Source of the DNA: Acidobacteriota bacterium
GTDB taxonomy: Bacteria; Acidobacteriota; Terriglobia; UBA7540
DNA: 7,153 bases
Direction: 5' to 3'
Assembly (NCBI GenBank): GCA_021784615.1
Contig: JAJYHU010000104.1
Span: 1 to 7,153 of the forward strand
Position 1 is the first letter of the stretch, and every line of letters starts with the position of its first letter. Positions 1 to 6,038 of the stretch are shown here, piece by piece. A model generated the notes under the pieces. The model did not search any database. It was given only the letters and a program-made list of their open reading frames with translations, and had not been told where the DNA came from. Both the position numbers and the translations under genes were made by a program.

Positions 1-201
1 CAGATCCGGGAGCGCCCATGGGTGGAAGGGGCCGCTTTAACCATCCGGCCGACGATGATCCTGAGCCTTTCTGTGGATCATAGAGTGGCTGATGGTGCGG
101 TCGCCGCGGAGTTCATCAGAAAAGTGGCGAACATCATCGAACACCCGGAGCGGATTGGTTTGGACTCCCGGCAGGAAGGCAGCAAGGAACGAAACCGATG
201 A
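1..201 (+). CDS. 2-oxo acid dehydrogenase E2 acyltransferase, C-terminal fragment (5' end outside window)
   Basis: The open frame enters from the left edge and gives 66 residues up to TGA. The piece carries the E2 catalytic signature DHRVADG at residues 26-32 of the fragment; family knowledge makes His27 the catalytic base, with Asp31 also conserved. The preceding PTMILSLSV and the following helix ending in EHP fit the end of the catalytic (CAT-like) domain. E2 proteins form the core of pyruvate, branched-chain 2-oxo acid or acetoin dehydrogenase complexes and move an acyl group from lipoyl-lysine to CoA in the cytoplasm. Lipoyl and subunit-binding domains lie outside the window, so the substrate class cannot be told. 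The C-terminus runs about a dozen polar residues past the fold. The stop overlaps the next start (ATGA), which suggests translational coupling with the hydrolase. Confidence 0.9.
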   Translation, partial: QIRERPWVEGAALTIRPTMILSLSVDHRVADGAVAAEFIRKVANIIEHPERIGLDSRQEGSKERNR

Positions 202-992
202 GGGGAGAATTCGCGCAAAAGGTTAAGGAAAGAAGAGTGGATCAGGGAAGCTTGGCGATTTATTGGCTTTCGCAGGCGGGCTTCGTTTTCAAGTCGAGTG
301 ACAACAAAATTGTCTACGTTGACCCCTATTTTTCTGACGTCGTGGAGCGGGCGTTCGGTTTCAAGCGGATGATGCCGTGCCCGATTGCAGCGGAAGAGGT
401 GGAAGCCGATCTCATCATCTGCACGCACGAGCACCTTGATCACATGGATACCGACGCTTTGCCCGTCATTGCCAAGAAAACGCGCGCGCAGTTTGCCGGG
501 CCTGTGGAGTGTGTGAAGGAATTCAAGAAAATGGATATTCCAGAAAGCCGCTGTCATCTGCTCGATGAGGGGAAGAGGAGCGTTGTCGCAGGGATCAGCG
601 TGCAGGGTGTTTATGCGGATCATGGCGAACTGGCTCCCGATGCCATCGGGGTGGCGCTGGATTTCAAGGGAGTGAAGGTTTACCACACGGGGGACACCGC
701 GTTTCGCCCGGAGGAATTCGGGCCGGCGATCAAGTTTCAACCGGACGTTTTGATTCCCTGCATCAATGGGCGGTACGGAAACATGGACGCCACGGAAGCA
801 GCGCGCTTAGCCGCCATGGCAAACCCCCGTACGGTGATTGCTTCGCATTTTTGGATGTTTGTCGAGCACAACGGTGATCCGGGCAGGTTTCTGGAAGCGT
901 GCTCCCAGCTGGCTCCCGGAGTCCAGGCTCTGGTGATGAAGCCAGGCGAAGAATTCTTGTTTTCGAAGAGCCAGAAAGGGGGAATAACGTAA
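198..992 (+). CDS. UlaG-like metallo-beta-lactamase-fold hydrolase (possible sugar lactonase)
   Basis: This 264-residue protein belongs to the metallo-beta-lactamase superfamily. The metal motif HEHLDH is at residues 77-82 (H77, H79, D81, H82), followed by DH at 141-142, HTGDT at 163-167 with D166, and SHFW with H217 near the end. The segment SHFWMF...EHNGDP (216-228) is typical of the UlaG/COG2220 group. UlaG opens L-ascorbate-6-phosphate lactone; no ascorbate phosphotransferase system or other ula gene is visible here, so a lactonase acting on another sugar lactone is only an inference from the neighbouring SDR and RhaT-type transporter. No signal peptide is seen, so it is probably cytoplasmic. 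The ATG at 198 is supported by AAGGAA at 184-189, eight bases upstream, and by the 4-base overlap with the E2 gene. The stop overlaps the next ATG by one base (TAATG). Confidence 0.87.
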   Translation: MRGEFAQKVKERRVDQGSLAIYWLSQAGFVFKSSDNKIVYVDPYFSDVVERAFGFKRMMPCPIAAEEVEADLIICTHEHLDHMDTDALPVIAKKTRAQFAGPVECVKEFKKMDIPESRCHLLDEGKRSVVAGISVQGVYADHGELAPDAIGVALDFKGVKVYHTGDTAFRPEEFGPAIKFQPDVLIPCINGRYGNMDATEAARLAAMANPRTVIASHFWMFVEHNGDPGRFLEACSQLAPGVQALVMKPGEEFLFSKSQKGGIT

Positions 993-1834
993 TGCAGAGT
1001 GAAGGACGTCTGGCCGGGAAGAAGGCGCTGGTGACCGGGTCCGACACGGGCATTGGGCGCGAGATTGCCCTGGAATTCGCGCGCGAGGGCGCCGACGTGG
1101 CCTTGCATTATGCGCATGACCTGAGCGGGGCCGGATCAGCGGTCGAAGAAATCAAATCCATGGGGCGGCAGGCCACAGCGCTTCAAGCCAACTTTAACAG
1201 CGCCGAGGAAGCTGTTGGGCTGGCCGAGCAGTCGCTGAGCTTTCTGGGCAGGGTGGACTGCCTGGTGAACAACGCCGGCATTACGCTCAATAAGCCGTTC
1301 CTCCAGACCCGTCAAGAACAGCTTGATATTCTGCTCAACGTCAATTTCCGGGCTCAGTTTCTTTTGACGCAGCGGCTGGTAAAAGAAATGCTGGGGCAAG
1401 GCGGAGGCGCCATCTGTAATTTGGCTTCGATACACGGCCTGCAAGGGGCTCCGGAACATACGGCCTATGCGGCGACCAAAGGAGCCATCATTGCCTACAC
1501 GCGCGCGTTGGCGGTGGAGTTGGCTCACAAAGGAATTCGCGTGAATGCCATTGCGCCCGGATGGGTCACGGTGGAGAACTACTACAAAGCCATTCCTGGC
1601 TTTAACGAGAAAGATGCGCAGGAGACCGCCAGGGAAAAAGTGCCGGTAGCCCGCTACGGGACTCCCCTGGACGTCGCCAAGCTGGCGGTGTTCTTGTGCT
1701 CGGAGGATGCGGGCTATATTGTGGGACAAACTCTGGTGATTGATGGCGGGACCACTTCTTTGATGTCCTTGATTTCCGACTTTCGGAATCCGTCGGCGGC
1801 GCGCTTCGGCGTCGGATACGTGCCGGGCGTTTAG
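992..1834 (+). CDS. Short-chain dehydrogenase/reductase (SDR) with extended C-terminal tail
   Basis: A 280-residue classical SDR that should use NAD(P)H to oxidise or reduce an alcohol/ketone. Visible motifs are the nucleotide-binding TGSDTGIG (residues 15-22), NNAG (93-96), Asn118, and the catalytic Ser146, Tyr159 and Lys163 in the YAATK context; then PGWV (189-192) and the terminal strand VIDGG (249-253). The frame is open back to 899, but the ATG at 992 is chosen because the SDR fold begins at once there, a purine-rich AAAGGGGG lies about nine bases upstream, and the start overlaps the upstream TAA. Classical SDRs usually end soon after the VIDGG strand; this one continues about 27 residues and ends in GYVPGV. 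By context it may be a sugar or sugar-acid dehydrogenase, but SDR sequence alone does not give the substrate. Confidence 0.92.
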   Translation: MQSEGRLAGKKALVTGSDTGIGREIALEFAREGADVALHYAHDLSGAGSAVEEIKSMGRQATALQANFNSAEEAVGLAEQSLSFLGRVDCLVNNAGITLNKPFLQTRQEQLDILLNVNFRAQFLLTQRLVKEMLGQGGGAICNLASIHGLQGAPEHTAYAATKGAIIAYTRALAVELAHKGIRVNAIAPGWVTVENYYKAIPGFNEKDAQETAREKVPVARYGTPLDVAKLAVFLCSEDAGYIVGQTLVIDGGTTSLMSLISDFRNPSAARFGVGYVPGV

Positions 1835-1931
1835 CGGGGCACAGATGGGCGGCGCAGTCGGCCGATAAGGACATGTGTCGAAGGCGGGAAAGATCGCCGC
1901 TGGACGCTCAGAGGAATAAGCAGACAAAAAC

Positions 1932-2969
1932 ATGTCAACACTTCTAGGAGCTGTGGTGGTCGGTTTCGCGGGCTTGTTGCTCGGGAGCGGCGTGTGGCCC
2001 ATGAAGGTGATGCGGAAGTTTCAGTTCGAACACTGGTGGTTTGTCGGCATGTTGGTAGGTCTCATCATCCTGCCCTGGACAATCACACTGCTCTTTTGCC
2101 CGCATGCACTGGCAGCCTATGGGAGCCTCGATCTTGGAGTTCTACTCAAAGCCAATACTTTTGCACTGGGCTGGGGCATTGCCAACATCCTGTGCGCCCT
2201 CTGCTTTGTTCGGATCGGCTTTGCGCTCACCGGAGGAATTCTGACGGGACTGGGCATTTCGGTAGGAGTCACTGTACCGATGCTAGTCAAAGGTTCAGGC
2301 CTTTTTAGCCAGGCACCCGATTGGAATTCTCCGGCGGGACGCACCGTGCTAATTGGAGTCGCCATTATATTGGTGGCCGTGCCGCTGGTTTCCATGGCCG
2401 GCTTTGGCCGGGATCGGGTTTTAGGCAAGGTCCATCCCGGTTCTTCCGGCGGCTTCCGGGGCGGCTTGGTAATGGCAGCGATTGCGGGTGTGCTCTCGGC
2501 GGGCCTCAGTTTTTCCTTTGTGTATAGCCAAGGCCCCATTCTCGAGGCCATGAAGGCGCGGGGCGCCGGGGAAATTCCGGCAAACTTTGCCGTATGGAGC
2601 GCGGCACTGTTGGGAGGAGCTCTCATCAATGTTGGCTATCCCGCCTACCTCATGACCAAGAGGAAATCCTGGAACGTGCTGGCGCAATCCTGGCGGGAGC
2701 TTTTACTGGCCGCCCTAATTGGGATCAACCTTATTGCGGGCATGGCGTTGATGGGAAAAGGGATGCTGTTGCTCGGCGCACTGGGGGCGTCCGTGGGTTT
2801 TGGAATCCAGCAGGCACTGCAAATGCTGGGCAGCCAAGGGGTAGGGTTTATCAGCGGCGAATGGCGCGGCGTGCACGGCAAGCCCAGAATTCAGATGTAC
2901 CTTGCCATCTCGATTCTCATCCTTGCAACCATTGTCATGGCGTATGGAAATACCCTTGCCAAAGTCTAA
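1932..2969 (+). CDS. RhaT-family sugar/proton symporter
   Basis: A 345-residue integral membrane protein with about ten hydrophobic segments, roughly at residues 4-22, 36-56, 71-95, 97-121, 136-158, 178-200, 218-242, 255-275, 277-306 and 322-341. The segment with ILPWTI (47-52), the WGIAN stretch near residue 81, and SGEWRG near the last loop resemble the E. coli L-rhamnose-proton symporter RhaT, which imports L-rhamnose (and L-lyxose) across the inner membrane. In bacteria of this kind RhaT-like proteins sit in varied sugar clusters, so L-rhamnose is likely but not proven, and no rhamnose isomerase, kinase or aldolase gene is in the window. The start is the ATG at 1932; GAGGAA at 1911-1916 is rather far away (15 bases), so the ribosome site is weak. 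It follows the SDR after 97 bases and precedes the mutarotase-like gene by 32 bases. Confidence 0.85.
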   Translation: MSTLLGAVVVGFAGLLLGSGVWPMKVMRKFQFEHWWFVGMLVGLIILPWTITLLFCPHALAAYGSLDLGVLLKANTFALGWGIANILCALCFVRIGFALTGGILTGLGISVGVTVPMLVKGSGLFSQAPDWNSPAGRTVLIGVAIILVAVPLVSMAGFGRDRVLGKVHPGSSGGFRGGLVMAAIAGVLSAGLSFSFVYSQGPILEAMKARGAGEIPANFAVWSAALLGGALINVGYPAYLMTKRKSWNVLAQSWRELLLAALIGINLIAGMALMGKGMLLLGALGASVGFGIQQALQMLGSQGVGFISGEWRGVHGKPRIQMYLAISILILATIVMAYGNTLAKV

Positions 2970-3001
2970 GGTCCTGGTTGGAACAAAGTGGGGTTCAAAT
3001 A

Positions 3002-4054
3002 ATGCGGGAAGAGCTTGTTGAAACACTACGCCAGGCAGGGAAACCTGCCGAAGCCTTTCAGAGTCCGGATGGTTCAACGGCTTTGATATTGCCTCACGGC
3101 GGCAGGATCCTGGGGTTGTTTTCCCCGGGCAGCCAGGATAACTTCTATTGGACGCATCCCGCACTGGACTCGCCGGAAACCGCCCAAGCTTTTTATGCCG
3201 GCGAGCAATGGCACAATTCCGGGGGAGACCGCACCTGGCTGGCCCCGGAAATCGATTTCTTTTTCCCGGACTTCCCCAGCCTGGATCGGTATTGGCAACA
3301 ACGAGAACTCGATCCCGGCCATTATCAAGTGGTCCGGAAAGATGGCGGTTTGGAACTCGTCAACGAGTTTTCGGCCACTGTTTCACGCACAAAGCAGCAA
3401 GTGGCGATGAGGCTTTCCAAGGCTCTCGATCCCGCGCCCAATCCGCTCCGCTACGAGCCGGGCTTCAAGGAGATGCAGAATGTCGAGTACGCGGGCTATA
3501 CGCTCCACACCCGCCTGGAGCTAATTGGAAAAAGTAAGGACGACGCCGTCCGTGTCGGACTTTGGAACCTGCTGCAAATGCCCCACGGCGGGGACCTTTG
3601 GGTTCCGACGTACCATAGAACGGAAGCCAGGGTCATCATGGGTTCTGTTAGCTCGGAAGACCTGGTCGTGACGGATCACTTCCTCCGTTACAAGATGCGC
3701 GCCGCGGGCGAGCATAAAATCGGAATTCGAGGTGTTGCAACGACTGGCCGCGTGGGCTATGTCTACGAAACGGGCAGCCACTGTATGCTGATCGTCCGCA
3801 ATTTCTTCGTCAATCCTTCGGGAGAATATGTGGATGTGCCCTGGAATGAAATAGCCAATCAAGGATTCTCAACCCAGGCTTGCAACATCCACAGTCAGCT
3901 GGGTCGTTTCAGCGAACTCGAATACCATGTCCCGGCAATCGGGTCCGGGACCGGCCTTCACCGTTGCCATGACGTATCTCAGGTCTGGGCCTACCGTGGA
4001 TCACGGAAACAAATCCAACGCGTCACGAGCAGTCTGCTTGCACCGGAAGCTTAG
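3002..4054 (+). CDS. Galactose-mutarotase-like (aldose-epimerase-fold) protein of unknown function
   Basis: A 350-residue, soluble-looking protein without a signal peptide. I read it as a member of the galactose-mutarotase-like beta-sandwich superfamily: an early ILPHGGRILGLF segment (29-40), a GGDRTWLAPE motif (74-83) like the GGxRxWxxPE of uncharacterised epimerase-related families (DUF4380/DUF4432/DUF6786 type), WNLLQMPHGG (188-197), and ELEYHVPAI (305-313) near the end. The exact family name is uncertain and catalysis is not shown. A role in anomer conversion, or in binding the imported sugar, would suit its place 32 bases after the RhaT-type gene. The frame is open back to 2594 inside the transporter gene, but upstream residues look like a shadow translation. 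The ATG at 3002 begins where family-like sequence begins, with a weak GTGGGG at 2988-2993. Confidence 0.72.
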   Translation: MREELVETLRQAGKPAEAFQSPDGSTALILPHGGRILGLFSPGSQDNFYWTHPALDSPETAQAFYAGEQWHNSGGDRTWLAPEIDFFFPDFPSLDRYWQQRELDPGHYQVVRKDGGLELVNEFSATVSRTKQQVAMRLSKALDPAPNPLRYEPGFKEMQNVEYAGYTLHTRLELIGKSKDDAVRVGLWNLLQMPHGGDLWVPTYHRTEARVIMGSVSSEDLVVTDHFLRYKMRAAGEHKIGIRGVATTGRVGYVYETGSHCMLIVRNFFVNPSGEYVDVPWNEIANQGFSTQACNIHSQLGRFSELEYHVPAIGSGTGLHRCHDVSQVWAYRGSRKQIQRVTSSLLAPEA

Positions 4055-4158
4055 AGGCTGTCGCGGGTTGCAGTGGGTGGGGTTGCTTAAATTCGCCGGG
4101 TTTGCACAGGAATGAAAGTTTAACGGATAGAAGACACACAAGGGTGGAAGAGTTCGCG

Positions 4159-5115
4159 ATGAAAAGCGTCATCATAACCGACCATGTTTTTCCTACAATT
4201 GATTTACAGAAAAAAGTTATTGAGCCGGCAGGCTTTCAACTTCATGAGGCAAAGCCTATTTGCAAGACTGAAGATGACGTTATTGAACGGTGTGGCAAGG
4301 CCGATGCTCTCCTCGTTCAATGGGCGCCGATCACGCGGCGGGTGCTTCAATCCTTGCCTCAGGTGAAGTGCGTCGTCCGCTATGGTATCGGGGTCAACAA
4401 TATTGATCTCAAGGCGGCCAAAGAACTGGGTGTTACGGTTGCAAATGTTCCGGGGTACTGCTTGGAGGAAGTTTCAAACCACGCCGTGGCGATGATTCTC
4501 TCGCTGGGACGCCGCATCCCGCAAGATCACGATCAAATTGTCCGGGGAGGATGGGGCATCGGTCCGTTTCGGCCGATTCCTGCCTTCTCCGATCTAACGC
4601 TCGGCTTGATGGGCTACGGAGCGATCGGGCGGAAGATGGCGGCAAAAGCCAAGGTCTTTGGCTTCCACGTCATTGCTTTTGATCCCTTCGCGCCGGACAG
4701 CGCTTTTAACGAGGGAGGTGTGGACCGTGTTGACCGGGACGCCATTCTGCGCACGGCCGACATCATCTCCTTGCATTGCCCGCTGCTTCCAGAAACACAG
4801 CATATGATCAGCCGAAAGACGATTGCGATGATGAAGCCGGGGGTTCTGTTGATTAACACGGCGCGCGGTCCGCTGGTGAAAGAAGAGGATCTGGTCGAGG
4901 CGTTGAAAAGCGGCCAAATGGGCGGCGCGGGACTCGATGTGTTTGAGGAGGAACCGCTGCCTGCCGGGAGCCCTCTGCGCGATTTCCCCAACGTGATCCT
5001 CACCAGCCACGCCGCATCGGTGTCGGAAAGGGCAATCGAACTCCTCCAAATCAAAGCTGCGGAGGCGGTACGCGACTTCTTGCAGGGAAAGCGGCCTGAA
5101 TCCGGCCTGGTGTAG
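4159..5115 (+). CDS. D-2-hydroxyacid dehydrogenase, CtBP-like group
   Basis: A 318-residue NAD-dependent D-isomer-specific 2-hydroxyacid dehydrogenase, interconverting 2-oxo and D-2-hydroxy acids in the cytoplasm. The Rossmann motif GYGAIG is at 152-157, with Asp175 (FDP) placed to prefer NAD over NADP. The catalytic set is Arg236 (NTARGP), Glu265 (DVFEEEP) and His284 (SHAA). The catalytic-domain segment RYGIGVNNID (74-83) and the RPIPAFSDLTLGLMGYG run point to the C-terminal-binding-protein-like subgroup; phosphoglycerate, glyoxylate or sugar-acid substrates are all possible. An in-frame ATG exists at 4102, but the ATG at 4159 is preferred: GGTGGAAG lies eight bases upstream and the family's first beta strand (SVIITD) starts directly after it. 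Length is normal for the family. It is the last gene of the cluster, 104 bases after the mutarotase-like gene. Confidence 0.9.
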   Translation: MKSVIITDHVFPTIDLQKKVIEPAGFQLHEAKPICKTEDDVIERCGKADALLVQWAPITRRVLQSLPQVKCVVRYGIGVNNIDLKAAKELGVTVANVPGYCLEEVSNHAVAMILSLGRRIPQDHDQIVRGGWGIGPFRPIPAFSDLTLGLMGYGAIGRKMAAKAKVFGFHVIAFDPFAPDSAFNEGGVDRVDRDAILRTADIISLHCPLLPETQHMISRKTIAMMKPGVLLINTARGPLVKEEDLVEALKSGQMGGAGLDVFEEEPLPAGSPLRDFPNVILTSHAASVSERAIELLQIKAAEAVRDFLQGKRPESGLV

Positions 5116-5440
5116 CGCCGGAAACAAACTGCCAGCCACAAGTTCCCATCATCATCGCATGAAACTCATATTGGTAGACGCACCCAAACCGTTTTCGTTG
5201 ATCGATCGATAGACGGAACAGCAGACAGGATTCCTTTATCGGCCGCCAGCGATTACGCGCACGCACGGGGCATCAAGATCATTGGCTGGGTAGAGCCTGA
5301 GCCAGTTACCCGCAGAACACGGCTACGGAAACAGCCCCCAACTGGGACCACGGCGCGGAACAATCTTTCTTTTCCGGCTTTTGCCATGGTCACGGCCCGT
5401 GAAGCCCCCGCATTACCGAGTGCGGAGTTGGTCTGGATAG
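5116..5440. other. Intergenic stretch with probable mobile-element debris
   Basis: No convincing gene is seen. The frame used by the upstream dehydrogenase stays free of stops from 5116 to 5472 (119 codons), but it lacks a start with a ribosome site and gives no recognisable protein. A 17-codon ATG frame at 5159-5212 is too short to call. The right part, from roughly 5340 on, may be decayed N-terminal integrase sequence, because it leads straight into the recombinase remnant and is split among frames by stops, including TAG at 5438-5440. There is no clear hairpin plus T-run terminator for the dehydrogenase. Confidence 0.5.
5281..5295 (-). repeat. Gapped copy of the tRNA-Ile 3' end (candidate attachment-site remnant)
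   Basis: On the + strand this reads ATTGG followed directly by CTGGGTAGAG. The tRNA gene has ATTGG at 5725-5729 and CTGGGTAGAG at 5735-5744, in the same order and orientation, with five extra bases (TGGGC) between. The matched part is the 3' side of the T arm, the first acceptor bases and the CCA end with its flank. Such copies are left at the far end of elements that integrate into tRNA genes. The match is short (10 plus 5 bases), so chance is not excluded. Confidence 0.35.
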
Positions 5441-5725
5441 ATGGAAAATCCGCTTGCCGGTCTGGAGTTCCATGACCTCCGGTACGCCTGCGTAACCAAG
5501 CTGGCCGAAGGCCAAGCCAACGAGCAAAGCATTATGGCTTTCGCGGGGCATGTCAGCCGGAAAATGTTGGAGCGTTACTCCGATATCCAAATTCAAGCCG
5601 AGCGCGCCGCCTTGGACGGCATAGCCAAGCCCTTTGAACAGGCCTTTCTTAATTCAGGTGTGCACCAAAATGTGCACCAACCTGAGAACCTTCAAAATGG
5701 GACTGGCGGTAAGTCGTTGAATTGA
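5441..5725 (+). pseudogene. Tyrosine recombinase (phage-type integrase), C-terminal remnant
   Basis: The frame encodes 94 residues that match only the C-terminal catalytic part of a tyrosine recombinase: FHDLR with His11 and Arg14, GHVSRKM with His37, and ERYSDI with Tyr46, the expected DNA-cleaving nucleophile. Full integrases are typically 300-400 residues, so the N-terminal arm/core-binding domains and the first catalytic Arg are missing. In the same frame TAG at 5438-5440 directly precedes the ATG, with SWSG just before it, which suggests the upstream frame was once continuous and is now broken. No ribosome site supports the ATG as a true start. The tail contains VHQNVHQ, from a direct repeat. 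The stop is one base from the CCA end of tRNA-Ile, the usual place for an integrase of an element inserted in a tRNA gene. It is very unlikely to be active alone. Confidence 0.82.
5659..5680 (+). repeat. Two direct copies of TGTGCACCAA, 12-base period
   Basis: The decamer occurs at 5659-5668 and 5671-5680, with AA between. It lies inside the 3' end of the integrase remnant and encodes VHQ-N-VHQ. It may be just a coding duplication in a low-constraint tail. As it is about 50 bases from the tRNA 3' end, it could also have been a pair of arm-type integrase binding sites; that role is inference only. Confidence 0.6.
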
Positions 5726-5726
5726 T

Positions 5727-5803
5727 TGGTGGGCCTGGGTAGAGTTGAACTACCGACCTCACCCTTATCAGGGGTGCGCTCTAGCCACCTGAGCTACAGG
5801 CCC
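5727..5803 (-). tRNA. tRNA-Ile (anticodon GAT)
   Basis: A complete cloverleaf on the - strand: acceptor GGGCCTG paired with CAGGCCC, D stem GCTC/GAGC, anticodon stem CACCC/GGGTG around the loop CTGATAA, variable loop AGGTC, and T stem GGTAG/CTACC with loop TTCAACT. The anticodon GAT is at 5767-5769 on the + strand complement. Discriminator A73 is followed by an encoded CCA (5727-5729), giving 77 bases. It closely resembles tRNA-Ile(GAT) of other bacteria. That gene often lies in the 16S-23S spacer; here no rRNA sequence flanks it within the window. Its 3' end is the likely insertion target of the element that left the adjacent integrase remnant. Confidence 0.97.
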
Positions 5804-6038
5804 GAATTGCCGCCGGTAACGAGCCACCATGGACCGTGCCTCGTCCTTTGCAACTTGGTTTTTTAAGTATAGGCAGAGGTTCAATTTCTTGCAAGCATAA
5901 GATGATGGCCAGCGGAAAGCAAAGCATCCTGAAAACCTGGCGCCCGTTAAGTCGCCTTTTCCCAGCGCTTGTGATAAAAACAGTAAGGGAGCCTGTGACG
6001 CGGCAGGAGCTTACTTCATCCAAAGAATAGGGGCTTTA
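5804..6038. other. Divergent intergenic region between tRNA-Ile and the M16 peptidase
   Basis: It holds the tRNA promoter on the - strand and must contain the + strand signals for the peptidase, or these lie further left. No strong + strand -35/-10 pair was found: GATAAA near 5972-5977 has no good -35 partner. Small open frames here on both strands have no ribosome site or recognisable protein. Confidence 0.45.
5866..5894 (-). promoter_or_regulatory. Likely sigma70-type promoter for tRNA-Ile
   Basis: Reading the - strand, TTGCAA (5894-5889) and TATACT (5871-5866) are separated by exactly 17 bases, close to the TTGACA/TATAAT consensus. Transcription would begin near 5859, leaving a 5' leader of about 55 bases before the mature tRNA end at 5803, to be removed by RNase P. 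No other - strand gene could use it. Called by eye only. Confidence 0.5.

Noticed and set aside
899..991. Earlier start for the SDR inside the hydrolase gene
   Set aside because: The 31 extra residues are the out-of-frame hydrolase C-terminus; the ATG at 992 has a ribosome site and directly precedes the SDR fold.
1136..2002. Long - strand open frames opposite the SDR and the other + strand genes
   Set aside because: They mirror strong + strand genes with clear motifs and contain no recognisable domains; typical shadows in GC-rich coding DNA.
2594..3001. Long N-terminal extension of the mutarotase-like gene, reaching into the transporter gene
   Set aside because: The translation is Arg/Gly/Cys-rich, unlike any domain, and exactly overlaps transporter sequence in another frame. 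The family-like sequence starts at the ATG at 3002.
4102..4158. Earlier ATG for the hydroxyacid dehydrogenase
   Set aside because: It adds 19 charged residues not expected in the family; the ATG at 4159 has the better ribosome site spacing.
5285..5312. GGGTA...TACCC hairpin as a terminator
   Set aside because: The stem is only about five pairs with a long loop and no T-run follows on either strand.
5116..5472. 119-codon stop-free frame in phase with the dehydrogenase (readthrough extension)
   Set aside because: The dehydrogenase already ends at normal family length, and the extension has no recognisable sequence or start.
5781..6030. Small open frames between the tRNA and the peptidase (one per strand)
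   Set aside because: No ribosome site or domain; one overlaps the tRNA and its promoter.
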